This document shows positions 23,173-34,309 of a stretch of DNA of 64,000 bases, piece after piece. The notes beneath the pieces are model-generated. The model worked only from the letters and a program-made list of their open reading frames with translations, had not been told where the DNA came from and did no database searches. Position 1 is the stretch's first letter; every line of letters starts with the position of its first letter. The position numbers were made by a program, and so were the translations under genes. Source of the stretch: Diphasiastrum complanatum. Taxonomy: Eukaryota; Streptophyta; Lycopodiopsida; Lycopodiales; Lycopodiaceae. The DNA lies in contig CM055098.1 of the NCBI GenBank assembly GCA_029204225.1, positions 11,491,552 through 11,555,551 of the forward strand, given 5' to 3'.

Positions 23173-23324
23173 TAGATTTGGATCTTCCATTCATGTTGAA
23201 ATCTGAACTATACTATCGCTCTCATGGGAACGAATCTATGTGTGACAACTAACTTTGTCTCTTTGATGCTAGATTGATTGGATCTTGGATTCAGGTTAGG
23301 CAAGGAAAGAAACCCACTGCACCG

Positions 23325-23510
23325 ACAAATCATCACTTACCACAGGCATTCGGCTGATCACTTACCTCAAATATTATGTTGATCACTTACCTCAAACATT
23401 CGGCTGATCACTTACCTCAGATATTCGGCTGATCACTTACCACAAACATTCGGCTAATCACTTACCAGAGATATTTGGCTTATCACTTACCACAGACATA
23501 TGCCTAATAC
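23325..23510 (+). repeat. 25-bp tandem repeat
   Basis: Seven diverged copies of a 25-bp unit with core GATCACTTACCTCAAACATT and CGGCT. It sits just upstream of the gypsy pol fragment, in what would be the gag region. Confidence 0.85.
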
Positions 23511-23559
23511 ACAAACACAAACACATTGAGCGCCAAGAACACAATAAGGGAATGCAGTG

Positions 23560-25972
23560 GACGAAACCGCCCCAACCAAACCTAGACCATACTTTTCGGA
23601 TGTGCGTAGACTACAAGGGGTAAGGTTACCATTAAAAACAAGTATCCTCTACCTAGGATGGACGATCTAGTTGATCGTTTGGTTGGAGCTAAGTATTTTA
23701 CTAAAATTGATTTGCGAACTGGTTATCATCAGATTCGAATTCATCCAGGACATGTATCTAAGATGAGTTTTAGGACTAGGTTTGGTCATTATGAGATTTT
23801 GGTGTTACCGTTTGGTCTAACCAACGCTTCGGCCACTTTCCAGCAAATGATGAATGATTTATATTTCATCCATATTTGGGAAAGTTTGTTGTAGTGATTT
23901 TAGATGATATATTCATCTATAGTAAAACACTCAAATAGCATAAGAAGCATCTTAGGACTGCCTTGAGGATTTTGAGACAGGAGAAGCTTTATGCTAAAGA
24001 GTCGAAGTGTGAGTTCTTTTAGAAAGAACTATTGTATCTGGGTCATGTCATATCCTGGAAGGGAATTATGATTAATCAAGAAAAGATTAAAGCGTTTCTA
24101 GATTGGCCAATTCCTAAAACAGTAAGGGAACTTAAATCTTTTCTGGGGTTTACTGTTTTCTTCCATAGATTCATCGTGGATTATTCGAGGATTGCTGCTC
24201 TCAATAGTGCGTTGGAGGGGATAATTACCCGAAAGGGTAGGCCGAGTCCACCTCTCGTGTGGAATGAGACATTAGATGCAAGTTTTAATAAACTTAAGGA
24301 ACTAATTGTCTCAGCACCAGTTTTGATCATAGCGGATCCTAACAAACCTTATTTGGTTAAAGTGGATGCTAGTGATTATGCGGTTGGTGCAGTTCTTCTA
24401 CAAGAAGGGAGGCCAGTTGCTTTTGGGAGTAAGAAGTTATTTGATGCACAGACTAGGTATACAACTCAAGAAAAAAGACTTTTGCAGTGGTGCATGCGTT
24501 GAAGACATGGAGACACTATTTACATGATAGTAAATTTATAGTGTGCTCAGATCACCATTAAAGTATTTCTGTAATCAGAAAAACCTTAGGGGTCAAAAGG
24601 CTCGTTGGGTGGAGCTGATGCAAGAATTTGACTTTGGTTTGAGATATATAAAAGGATCGTCAAATCAAGTTACGGATGCCTCACACTTCGGAACTATATG
24701 GCAAAGGGTTCTAAATGGCTCTCAATCAGTTACTGATTTGCAAGGTGATCATATGGTTGTGAAAGATAAGAAGGTAGTGAATGAGTTTTCCATTCGGAAT
24801 GGGATTTTGTTCTAAAAGGGAAAAGTGTGTGTACCAAGAATAGATGCGTTAAAAAAGAAAATTTTATTTGAGTGTCATGACGCACCTTGTGTTGGGCATC
24901 CAAGTTTACATCGTATACTAGATTTGGTACGAAGGACTTTTTTTTGGCCAAAGTTAAAACCTTTCGTAGAATCTTATGTGTTGAACTGTGATCAATGCCA
25001 TCAGAATAAAGCAGTGGGTTTACCGAGGACGAATAAACAGAATGATGCAATTTGGGTCATAGTTGATCGGTTAGCAAAATTGGCTACGTTTATTCCAGTA
25101 AAAACTACAGTCAAAGCATCTAGATTAGCTCAAGTTTTTGTTGAACGTTTGTTCAAATTATATGGGTTGCCATCTAACATTGTTAGTGACCGGGATCCTA
25201 AGTTTACAAGTCGATTTTGGACGACAGTGTTTAAAAAGCTTGAAACATCTTTGAGTATGGGCTCGAGTGATCATCCAGAATCCGATGGTCAGACGGAGAG
25301 GACTAATCAGACGATGGAACAAATGCTTCGTGCATATGTTTCACTCAGGCAATCTCAGTGGGAAAGGTATCTTCCATTGATTGAGTTTGTCTATAACAGT
25401 AGTAAGCATTCAGCTACTAGGTATAGTTCGTTTATGCTTATGTATGAATTTCAGCCTAGATCTTCGATAACGGTTGAAATTGAGTCGATTAAAGTTCAAA
25501 AAGTAGCGGATTTCTTGTGTGAAATGCAAGAAATGTTACAGTTAGCACGTGAAAATATTCTAAGTGCCCAGGATCGAGTAAGACATTCTGCTAATCTGAA
25601 AAGATCGCCTCGAGAGTTTCAAGTTGGGGATTGGGTGTATCTTAGAATTCCGAAGGATTCTAAGGTAATGCGCACTTTGAAGCATTACAAACTGTTTGCT
25701 AGGTACAGTGGACCATATAAAATCTTGAAAAGGATTGGACCTTTAGCTTACCGATTAGAGTTACCAGAGGAAACCAAGGCTCATCTTGTGTTTCATGTAA
25801 GTCGTCTGAAGATGAGTTTACATGAGGAGATCATGTTGGTTCTGATACTAATCTAGATTCATTTGAAGACTTATTTGAGAACATTCTTTTAGAACCTGAA
25901 AAGATACAAGATCCAAGCAATTGCAAAATCGAGATGTTATTGAGCATCTGGTTCAAAATAAGGGGGGAAGTA
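23560..25972 (+). pseudogene. Ty3/gypsy pol (RT, RNase H, integrase), decayed
   Basis: Plus strand. RT begins [17 protein letters not shown], with [13 protein letters not shown] and [13 protein letters not shown] holding the catalytic Asp pair. RNase H has KVDASDYAVGAVLLQEG and the SDHHSLKYF and QVTDA motifs. Integrase has the HHCC finger (CHDAP...GHPS...CDQCHQNKA), the second catalytic Asp in VSDRDPKFTSRFW, and ESDGQTERTNQTMEQML with the Glu. Between QCHQNKA and NDAIWVIVDRLAK about 25-30 residues are missing, including the first catalytic Asp. The C-terminal part reaches GPYKIL and LVFHVSRLK, then a frameshift; I see no chromodomain. Several stops and frameshifts (near 23894, 24020, 24500, 24815) make it inactive. 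Gag and protease are not found. Confidence 0.9.
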
Positions 25973-26070
25973 TGTTACGGCCTAATGAGGGTTTGTACCA
26001 TTAGAGGCTATCTTAGAAGAAGGGGCCAGGCCTAATCCGGATAATAGTTGACTAGGACCATGGGCTATGC
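25961..26070 (+). mobile_element. Polypurine tract and start of gypsy 3' LTR
   Basis: AAGGGGGGAAG at 25960-25970 is a typical polypurine tract. The LTR begins TGTTACGGCCTAATGAG at 25973. Its end is not recognisable; the foldback at 26.07 kb may interrupt it. Confidence 0.6.
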
Positions 26071-26071
26071 C

Positions 26072-26103
26072 TGCCCACCGTCATCAACGGGCACAAGCAG
26101 CTA

Positions 26104-26144
<41 letters not shown>

Positions 26145-26195
26145 TATATACATATACACACTAGTAATGTGTGCCCGTCGTTGACGGGCGATGAC
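26072..26195. repeat. Foldback element with AT core
   Basis: Left arm CCGTCATCAACGGGCACAAG...CTAGTGTGTATAT (26077-26112). The right arm is its near reverse complement, ATATACACACTAG...GTGCCCGTCGTTGACGG (26152-26187). Between them is (AT)n. The whole would form a long hairpin, as in a miniature inverted-repeat element. No clear target duplication. Confidence 0.7.
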
Positions 26196-26199
26196 GGCC

Positions 26200-27010
26200 G
26201 ATCTAGGTGACGGCCAATGATTTGGATGGTGGCCAATCTCGCACATCTTGCATGTCGAATATCTAACATATCTTGCATTTGTTCGACGACACTTGACCAA
26301 TTCTCAACAATGTTAGAAAGTAGTCCATTTAGTGGCATTCCCCCTAACGGAAAGGGCGTTTTCGAACAAATGGCCTCGGAATTGAGCTGCAAATGGTCCT
26401 GTGGGTGCATGTCGAGCTCACAAACCCGTAGACACCTTCCGCCCAAAGTTTTGACCATTTTTTATTGAATTTGACCAATTCATGGCTCAACGGGCCTAGA
26501 ATCCCAACACTACGTGACTTTGAGACATGTTGCATAGGGAAATGTATTAGTCATGAGATAAAATTTTGAATTATAGCTATCTATACTCTCCTCTTGCATG
26601 GAATGCATTAGGCAAAGAAAACATTCATACATAACACTTGCTTTTAAGACAAGAATGGGGGCGACAATTGAAATTTTTTTATACTCGTCTCATCCATAAA
26701 TAAATGACCTCTTTAATTGTTGTTCTATCGAACATATCTAAGAGATGCCGAGAAAAGAAAAACTGGCTAGAAAAGAATGATACTATTATGAGTAGAAAGC
26801 AATAGAAAGGAAACAGAAATAATGATTGCCAAAGTGAATTAAAAATTGTGATAGCAGAAGGCAAGAATCAATATGAACACATTAATAAGCTAGTCCAATG
26901 GTAATTCTACCAGACTGCTGAGTTATCTGAGGCAGATGCATAATGAATCAGGAACGCAAAGCAAATATATTAGTTTTCTTCATCATCATAGCAATGACCA
27001 TGGAAGTAGC
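26200..27010. other. No recognisable gene
   Basis: No exon fitting the C-terminal half of the adjacent DUF778 gene and no transposon domain was found. Confidence 0.4.
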
Positions 27011-27018
27011 TATTATAC

Positions 27019-27294
27019 CCTTTTGACATCCAACTGCACGTATCGAACAGGAGCTCCAAAGGCAAAATTGTCCACATTAACAAAATGAGCTCCAGCAAAA
27101 TCCAATATGACACCATCTTCTCGGCAGATACCCGCATGCCCTATGTAGGGCGCTAGCCAAGAAATAACAATCAGAGGTGTCCACACCAAACAACATGGGA
27201 ACCTAGCACTTTCAAGATTTATGGGGATCGCAGCACCAACCAACAACATACCTTCATCTGGCAGACCTTTCTCCTCCTCTGTACCTTGATCCAT
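27019..27294 (-). CDS. RTE1/TMEM222 family (DUF778) protein, one exon
   Basis: Minus strand. ATG at 27294, then MDQGTEEEKGLPDEG, a hydrophobic stretch, ARFPCCLVWTPLIVISWL, APYIGHAGICREDGVILDFA, GAHFVNVDNFAFGAPVRYV and QLDVKR, ending at a donor (AGG|GTATAA). This is the conserved front half of the DUF778 family. Arabidopsis RTE1, a Golgi/ER membrane protein that acts with the ethylene receptor ETR1, and animal TMEM222 belong here. The frame is intact. The second half of the family (the Cys-rich N-C-H-S-F-V-A region) is not visible anywhere downstream to the left edge, so either a very long intron follows or this is a captured single exon. I cannot tell RTE1 from its paralogue RTH. Confidence 0.8.
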
Positions 27295-28479
27295 AGGTGT
27301 TTTGCAAAAGTTGAAGCAGACAATCTTGATCTCCAAGAAACTGACCAAGTTATTTTTACAGTTCAAACGCCATAATACGTTAAGGTTCTAGATGCTCATC
27401 GTATAATTGTCACCTTTGAATGTTGTGTGGAACCAAATGGCTTCAAATATGATGATATAGGGTTGAGTTAAGTTCTACTTTAGAGAATAATGTGAATGGA
27501 TTAGTATCTAGTGGATCTCGACTTATGGATGTAAAGACGCCCATGCCATCTCAGGTCTTTCAATTTTGCCAAATATGAAAGCAATTTAAGTGATAGCCAA
27601 ATGTTGAAAAAATTCTTGAAAATTTTCTTCTAATATATAGCAGTAGATCTATATCGATGCAGGATTGGTAATTCCTACAGTACGGTTAATTTCCTTTGAA
27701 TTGTGATATGAACCGATTTTTAAATGTTGAACCTGAGATTGAATCATTTACCTTCTTCACAATTTTTAGGAGGTTCCGTCCCCGGCTACTTCGAAGAAAG
27801 CAAAATCCTTCTCAGATCTCAAATGGGTAGAGAGCTTTTGGTTTTTAATGGGACTGGAGAGACCTGCAGCAATCAAAGAAGACCGGTGTGAAACCGGCAA
27901 AATCAAGTTCAGGGTCATTATGCTGAATCCTGATAATCTGAGTCTTACAATCATGAAGAGCACGTCTTGTTCCTGATCCAAAATGACACGCATCTCGGCG
28001 ATTGCATCAGTTTCGCTTGACATATACCAGCTAAACACAGATAAAACACACAACGAAACACAAAATGCTACATTAATATGAAGAAGACAAAACCTAGAGT
28101 CAAAACACAAACACTAAACCATGAAAAGGACAAAAAAACAGAGCGAAAACACAAAAGATTATGTTACTGAAGAAGACGAAACATTAAAAGTATACCTATA
28201 TTATTGCAAGAGAGAGAGAGAGAGAGAGAGAGATACACACACACACAGACAGACCAATCTTTTTCACTTCTGCCATAGAGAATAAAGATTTTTGATTTGC
28301 GATAGGCTGCTAGACAACATTAAGTTTAGACTGAGAAGCCATATGTCTCTTCCAAAGGGGGTAGATTCTCTTTAGCCTGTATTAACAAATCCATCTGTTT
28401 AGCCATCTGATCAGTAGAAATCAATGTTCTGCGGTGATTTTGGATCACTTAGGGGGGCGAAGTTCTTTCTCAAACTCAC
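27295..28479. other. Unassigned, exon-like stretch at 27.8-28.1 kb
   Basis: A minus-strand open stretch (about 28030-27766) starts after a good acceptor (GTGTTTAG) and reads SSETDAIAEMRVILDQEQDV. It could be another captured exon but I recognise no family. A (GA)n tract lies at 28208-28233. Confidence 0.3.
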
Positions 28480-28726
28480 ATTAGTTTTCTGGAGACCCTA
28501 CAGAACGTCGAGGTGCTCTTCTACCTGCGAAAGCTTTCCTGCTGTTCTTGCACACATCAGCCTTGCTGCTTGAAGCTCGCCATTGTATTTTGTCAAGCTT
28601 CTTTCAACATTTTCGCCTCTTCCTCCATAGCCGACAGCCTATCACAGCAGTCAAAATCAGGCCCAGGCCTAGGCCCTCTCGGCGTGGAAGGCGAGCTAAT
28701 CTCATTTGCCTCTGCTCTTTGCAATA
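28480..28726 (-). pseudogene. Filament-like plant protein (FPP) exon, broken
   Basis: Minus-strand piece bounded by an acceptor (AACGCAG|TATTGC) and a donor (CTAAT|GTGAGT). It encodes SPSTPRG, then DRLSAMEEEAKMLKEA. After loss of one T it continues TKYNGELQAARLMCARTAGK, LSQVEEHLDVL, an in-frame TAG where Gln is expected, and GLQKTN. EE.KMLKEAL...N.ELQA.R..CA.TA.KL...E is the signature of the coiled-coil FPP family of land plants. One frameshift and one stop make it a pseudo-exon. It lies just downstream of the MCM2 piece on the same strand. Confidence 0.75.
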
Positions 28727-28863
28727 CTGCGTTTGTGATTCAATACCTTCACTTCCCTCCTGCACGTCTTTCTTATGTGCATTAAATTCTAGTCTCTCTG
28801 GTACACTGGCTATATATAGCGGTGGCCACCTTTTGCCTAAGCGACAAAGTCATGAAATTCACA

Positions 28864-29303
28864 TGAAACCATGTCATCTATGCATCTCAAGTACTCAGGC
28901 TGGCCACCTTCGTTTTTTGGACTAACATAGATGATTAAAAACTGTCTGAATTTACGTGCAATGAAGCGCCTAACATCGTTCCCTCTCTTAGAGTTCCTTG
29001 AACATTGTACATTTCATACTCTCCCCCTTCGTCATCTTCCTCTTCCTGCATAACAATCTCACCAGAGTTTCAAAATCCTAAACCAGGAAAACTTAGACAG
29101 TGGCAAGCAGCAATTCAAAGCAAATAGCATGTGGTAGATATGCTCTTTGGGATACATCCCATCAATTACTCGTATAGATACATTTGGTACTAAGAGAGGC
29201 TATACATGACATCGAGTCAGGAGTAGGTGGAAGTACCTCAAAAGCCTCTTCATCTGTGATCTGTGATGGAAGGTTTAACCCTGGCCCGAATCGTCGTCCT
29301 CAT
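28864..29303 (-). pseudogene. MCM2: MCM2 N-terminal exons, broken
   Basis: Exon A (29303-29237) is flanked by TTTCAG and GAG|GTACTT. It reads DEDDDSGQG, then after a one-base shift LNLPSQITDEEAFE. Exon B (29045 down to about 28864) follows a TTATGCAG acceptor and reads EEEDDEGGEYEMYNVQGTLRE. The conserved WVxRDE is then lost with a frameshift. Similarity resumes in another frame as NDVRRFIARKFRQFLIIYVS and PKNEGGQPEYLRCIDDMVS. This matches plant MCM2, a subunit of the replicative helicase, just before its N-terminal OB region. Similarity ends abruptly after DDMVS. Intron positions are retained, so it derives from genomic DNA, not retroposition. Confidence 0.8.
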
Positions 29304-29500
29304 CTGAAATATTCCAACAATGCAGGTTCAGTTGGCTGCAAGTACACCACAGATCCAAGGAATATGGAAACGATCCTTCCAGAAGCCTTTCCATACACGT
29401 TTTGTATGGAATGTGGGCAAATTTTCCACGTTTGTAAAGATATGTGTTTATTCTTGATTTGTGATTTGTTAACCAGGTACTTCCAGGCACACTGAAGTTA

Positions 29501-29655
29501 CTGTAATCCAACGATTTCTATTTGAGCTCATAAGATTTCTTTGCCAAACAATGAGAAATATTCTAAGAAATTCAAGTACTGTAATCCAATGATTTCTATT
29601 TGAGCTCGTAAGATTTCTTTGCCAAACAATGAGAAATATTCTAAGAAATTCAGAT
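29501..29655. repeat. 78-bp tandem duplication
   Basis: CTGTAATCCAA(C/T)GATTTCTATT...AAATATTCTAAGAAATTCA occurs twice, starting at 29501 and 29579, with very few differences: a recent local duplication. Confidence 0.9.
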
Positions 29656-29956
29656 TAAGATAAGCCTTCAAACAGAAAAAGCTTGGAACAGCATAGTGAG
29701 GTTGGAAGTTTCTATAGCAGCTGATGTGGTGATTCTGGGTTTTAACAATAAGGAAGCTCAATGATAATGAGCAAGACTAATCCAATTGTAATATCTGCTT
29801 CAAGACTCAAGAGAAGCATTGCCCGCAGTGCAGAAGAACAATTAGCAAGTTCTTTCAACTTTGAACAAAAAATCAACATCGATTGTGGTAGCCCGCAGTA
29901 CAATGCAGGGAACTAAGCATTGGAGCCCTGCAAAAGCACCACAGGCATCGTGCATT

Positions 29957-29957
<1 letters not shown>

Positions 29958-30002
<45 letters not shown>
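29958..30002. repeat. (GA)n microsatellite
   Basis: About 22 GA units. The open frames on either strand through it are artefacts. Confidence 0.95.
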
Positions 30003-30006
<4 letters not shown>

Positions 30007-30240
30007 GGATCCTCGGAATTTTTTTTTTGAAATCTGTTTGTGTCTGAAAATAAAAATGGCTTGTATTTGTTGTTTTTTCTTACCATTTTTTTTAAAACGT
30101 TGTTTTAACTTTTTACTTTGTTCCAATAGAGTGACATTTTTTGCGGCAGAGAGTGACATTTTTTGGCGGCACAGGGTTAATTTTTTTACGACAACCCTTA
30201 CATTCTCTCTCTAAAATATATTTATATATTTCTAGGAAAC

Positions 30241-30412
30241 CATTGTGTGTGTGTGTGTGTGTGTGATAGATGCATAGAGAGATCCAAAACATGTTCCGGG
30301 ATTTTGATTTAAAATGGTTTTTTTTTTAGATAGGTGTCAAAAGAATAGGTCTTTTGATGGGGGATTTGATAGTAATTTTTGCAAAAAAATTTATGTATTA
30401 TAAGAGCCTACA
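30241..30412 (+). repeat. Dispersed repeat, copy B, with (GT)n leader
   Basis: (GT)n at 30245-30267, then ATGCATAGAGAGATCCAAAA...GGGGGATTTGATAGTAATTTTTGC. Same order and high similarity to 22256-22402. The shared (GT)n lead suggests the microsatellite belongs to the repeat. Confidence 0.7.
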
Positions 30413-30559
30413 TATCCTTGATAATACCTAGGTATTGTTGATTCACTCATTCATGATGCATGGATTCACTAATTCATTAATTCACAGGGACGGCGGGCAT
30501 GTGCTCCAAGCCTGTGCTCATCAATTTCTATCATAGTTGAGACATATGATGACCTTGCA

Positions 30560-31190
30560 AAGTTTTCAAGCAGCTTTCAACTTTCTACAAGCATATTCCA
30601 TGTTTCTTAGGTCCTCCGCACCTTTTTGTTTCTTCAATACCTTGGCCTTCAAATTTTCAAATTCCAATTTTCTCTCCTGCATATTTTGACCTTCCAATGA
30701 CCTTCCAAGCTCCGATGTTTTGTAGTTTCTTTTTACACTTGTTTTTTTTGGATTCAAATTAGTATATATTTTTTTTAAAAAAGAACATTTCGTATACATT
30801 TCGTGGATTTTTCCCACTAAATGGTACGAAACATTTCTTGCTCCTATACCCATTGATCTCTGAATCATGCTGACACATCTTACTGAAAAAGAAATACAAG
30901 TTTGCAAACTTGTTGCCTTACACAAAAATCCCACTCTTGAGACTCTCGTGGCTTTTGACACTATCATTCGCATGAATAATTTCGAACCTTCCCATTGCCC
31001 TTCTGAGCAGACTTGGGCTGAAATACGGAACGGTTCACATGCATATTTTGACCTTCCAAGCTCTATGTGTTTTGTTTGAATTGAAATTAGTATACGTTGA
31101 AAAAAAAATTCAATTTAAAAAAAAAAGGCGTCTCGTACACGTTCCGTGGATTCTTTCCATTGAATGGTATGGAATAGAACCGTTTTGTAT
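30560..31190. repeat. Duplicated segment with basic coiled-coil ORF
   Basis: About 30680-30830 and 31040-31180 are related: CATATTTTGACCTTCCAA, AATTAGTATA, then CGT(G/A)GATT and AATGGTA(C/T)G. On the minus strand 30760-30566 reads as a charged helix (ERKLEFENLKAKVLKKQKGA) of unknown family. Confidence 0.4.
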
Positions 31191-31540
31191 TTCTTCTTGG
31201 ATGTCTAAGATCCTCGCTGAACGCATTATGTCCGATCCCATGCCATGGGCATACTTTTTTTGTTTTTTAATTTTGTTTTGCAAAAATAAAGCTCAAAACA
31301 TACAAAAAAAAAAGGCCAAAAAAAACATTAAAAAACGGTCCTAAATCTATAAATAAAAGGCTAGCAAACGGGTTTTAGGTACTATATCAGGGTTTTTTTT
31401 TTTCGGACATTTAGATTAGAACATATAAAAATAAATAAATTTTAAAAAAAAGGAGATTTTGGGTTTTCCCACAAAACCTGTACAAAACCGTTTCGAACGA
31501 AACAGAACGGTTCCAGATTTATTCTTAGATAGATGTAGAT

Positions 31541-31545
31541 TTATA

Positions 31546-31578
<33 letters not shown>

Positions 31579-31713
31579 GTATACACACACACACCCAAAT
31601 ATGTGTGTGGGCGTGTATATATACATATATCTACATAAATATAGATATATATACATACATATGCAAGATACACCAATTGTCCATGTGTGTGAAGATTGAT
31701 ATATAATGGTTGT

Positions 31714-31770
<57 letters not shown>
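31541..31770. repeat. (AT)n and (CT)n microsatellites
   Basis: An AT-rich TATA tract at 31543-31573 and (CT)n at 31717-31767, separated by low-complexity AT-rich sequence. Confidence 0.9.
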
Positions 31771-31779
31771 ATGCTATGC

Positions 31780-33960
31780 TATGCCATGCCATAAGTTCAA
31801 TTCTTTATGATCCCACAGGTTGATAATACCAAAAAGCATTAAATAGCTAAGAACAAAGTCATAATCCAAATAGACCTTCCTATGGATAAATGCTATAGCG
31901 ACAAGGGTTTCATCTCATTTCAAAAGTTACGAATAAGGCTATGGGCTGGGCCTAGAAACAATATGGCACTAAACTTTTTGAGCATCTCACGGGTCCAACT
32001 TCATGAGCCAAAATATCCGTCTCACGCAATTATACAGAGTAAATTATACGAATATGTCATGGTTACCATGAATCTCAATTCTCGGGCTATTGCAATTCGC
32101 AAATCTAGATTCTCGGCAGAGAATTGATGTTCAAATTTTTTTTTTGATTCTTTTGAGCTTGTTTTTGGCACTTTGTTTCAGCTATATATCTACCCTGAAA
32201 TTGACTATACTGTACCTGAAACTACTGGCAACCTGCATAAATGCACTGCTCTCATCAAGACTACAAGCTAAAACCCATATTGCCCACCAAAAAAAAATGA
32301 TTGTCAAAACCCTAACAAAATCCGTGAATTGCCATTCAAACCGCGATTCGCGGTTCGTCAGTGCAACACAGAATGTGTATATGCCTGTAGTTGCAACTTC
32401 ATGAGCTAGCATTGATTTGGTAGTTTTTGCAAACTGTGTTCTATTTTCACTCTGTAACCTGGGGATAACTAGAATTGCTTGTGGACAAATGACCTTTCTA
32501 ATATCCAGCTAGGAGTGTTATCTTATCTGATTCCCGAAAAGTCTGCAATACAGGGCAATTGAATTCAAATGCTACTGCAGTGATTAGGCGGTAGTAGCTG
32601 AATTGCGGGAGCACATTCTTTTTGAGACATATATTCCTCAACGTATATCATTGCCATGAATGAAACTATACGCAAAATGTCGTATTTCCAGCTGAGCCAC
32701 CAGAATAAAGAGCAAACAAGAAAAAAATGAACTTGCACAAAAGACACATGGCCACCTTTCACATCGAAGGGTTTTTGAAAAAACACCTCAATACTATCCT
32801 AACAAAAGGCCCATAACTTTCAACTAGCTTATATACCAATGCCAGTCAAAAATTAGCTCAAAAACTTAGTGATCTAAGAGCAGCTTAAAATCCCTTATTA
32901 CAGTATTTCCAAATCCATTCACAGAAGTATATCGAAAAGTCATAGGTGATAATGATGAGTTCAAAACATACCAGATAAACCAAATCCTCTTTCAGTATTA
33001 ATGTTTTTTGTTCAAACATTTTACAATCAATCCAGCAGGCTGCAGCATAAGTCCACATTAGATTGAATCAAAGCAACTGGCATCCATGCTTATCAGATGC
33101 AAATGCTGCCAGTTATTTTGACTGATGGATTCGAGAGCACTGAACTAAATGTAACACACTAATGCAAATGAAGAAAATGCTACCTGGATGGTAATACAAT
33201 AACATATTAGTGTACTTGTTAGCCAGACTTTGCTTGTGGAAAATAGTTTTCCTGTTAAATACATCATGCTACTTTGATGTGCAGTACAGATTCTCATTCC
33301 AGATTCGATGCATTCTCTATTCAAAATCCTTGTCTGAAAAATGTCAACCATCCCGAAGACAATTGAATATATGCAAAATGTGAATACATCCAAACAGTAG
33401 GACTCAAGACATAAGTTATAGTGATCCGAGATCCTGGAAAAAAATGTGCTTGGATTTGACATCAAAGTCATTTGAATTACAAAAGATAGTCCGAGACTTT
33501 GATAATTTACTCCGGATTCAACAGACACACTTCTCAACTATCTCAAAGTTTGCATGACCAATCTGAAAGAGAGAATTTTAAAGTTATGAAACTAGCTTTA
33601 TAGCTACCTACCATCTGAGCTATAATTAAAAAAACATTTGAGATTTGATGATTGTTACGTCAGTGTGGGTCCAAGCATTAAACCCCTTATATGAGCTTTG
33701 GCATCACATAAACTACTCCCGTTCTTGACCACCATGGCTAAGTTCAAAGAGTTATACATAAAAGAAGCTATTTCTCCAGACAATCGATTAACTGATGTAT
33801 GCTGAATCACATGGAAAAGTAACCAATCAGTAATGCCTCTTTTGAAATCGTTAAGTGCAACCAACAAGAATCTTCCACCAGGAAAATTGTCCATTAGAAT
33901 GTTTGTAACTGGTCGAATACACCATTTATCACTAGACTTCTTGTACTGCTCAATGGTCAA
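31780..33960. other. No recognisable gene; 3' flank of the RRM/Q-rich gene
   Basis: About 2.2 kb of AT-rich sequence downstream of the stop codon at 33974-33976. No domain-like ORF, LTR or tandem array seen. The 3' untranslated region must start here but no polyadenylation signal can be singled out. Confidence 0.4.
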
Positions 33961-33973
33961 CGTGCCTTTGAGC

Positions 33974-34309
33974 TTAAAATCTAGGCCTTTTGCTGTAATC
34001 ATACATAGTAACTGCAGCAGAAGCTTGTGGGACAGCTGGCTGTTGATATGGTGACATACCTACAGTGGGTTGATAAACAGAAGGTAAACTCGATGCCGCC
34101 TGCTGAACTGATGAGGCATCTACAGTACTACCTTGCTGCTGAAAAAGTGGAAGTGGTGTAGTAGGATGTTGGTAACCAGATACAGTTGAAGGCTGCTGAT
34201 ATCCTGCTGCAACTGATGGCTGTTGTTGATTGAATGGAACACTCGATAACTGATGAGCATAATTCTCAGCCACTATTTGAGTTTGTTGCTGATAATTGTA
34301 TGCCGTTTG
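33974..34309 (-). CDS. Terminal exon (same gene)
   Basis: Acceptor TTATATCAG. Opens [20 protein letters not shown], has repeated GYQ(Q/H)P motifs, and ends [11 protein letters not shown] and TAA at 33974-33976. Confidence 0.85.
   Translation of the reverse strand, partial: QTAYNYQQQTQIVAENYAHQLSSVPFNQQQPSVAAGYQQPSTVSGYQHPTTPLPLFQQQGSTVDASSVQQAASSLPSVYQPTVGMSPYQQPAVPQASAAVTMYDYSKRPRF

Noticed and set aside
28513-28925. Two overlapping plus-strand open frames
   Set aside because: They are antisense shadows of the minus-strand FPP and MCM2 fragments, which have real family motifs and splice borders.
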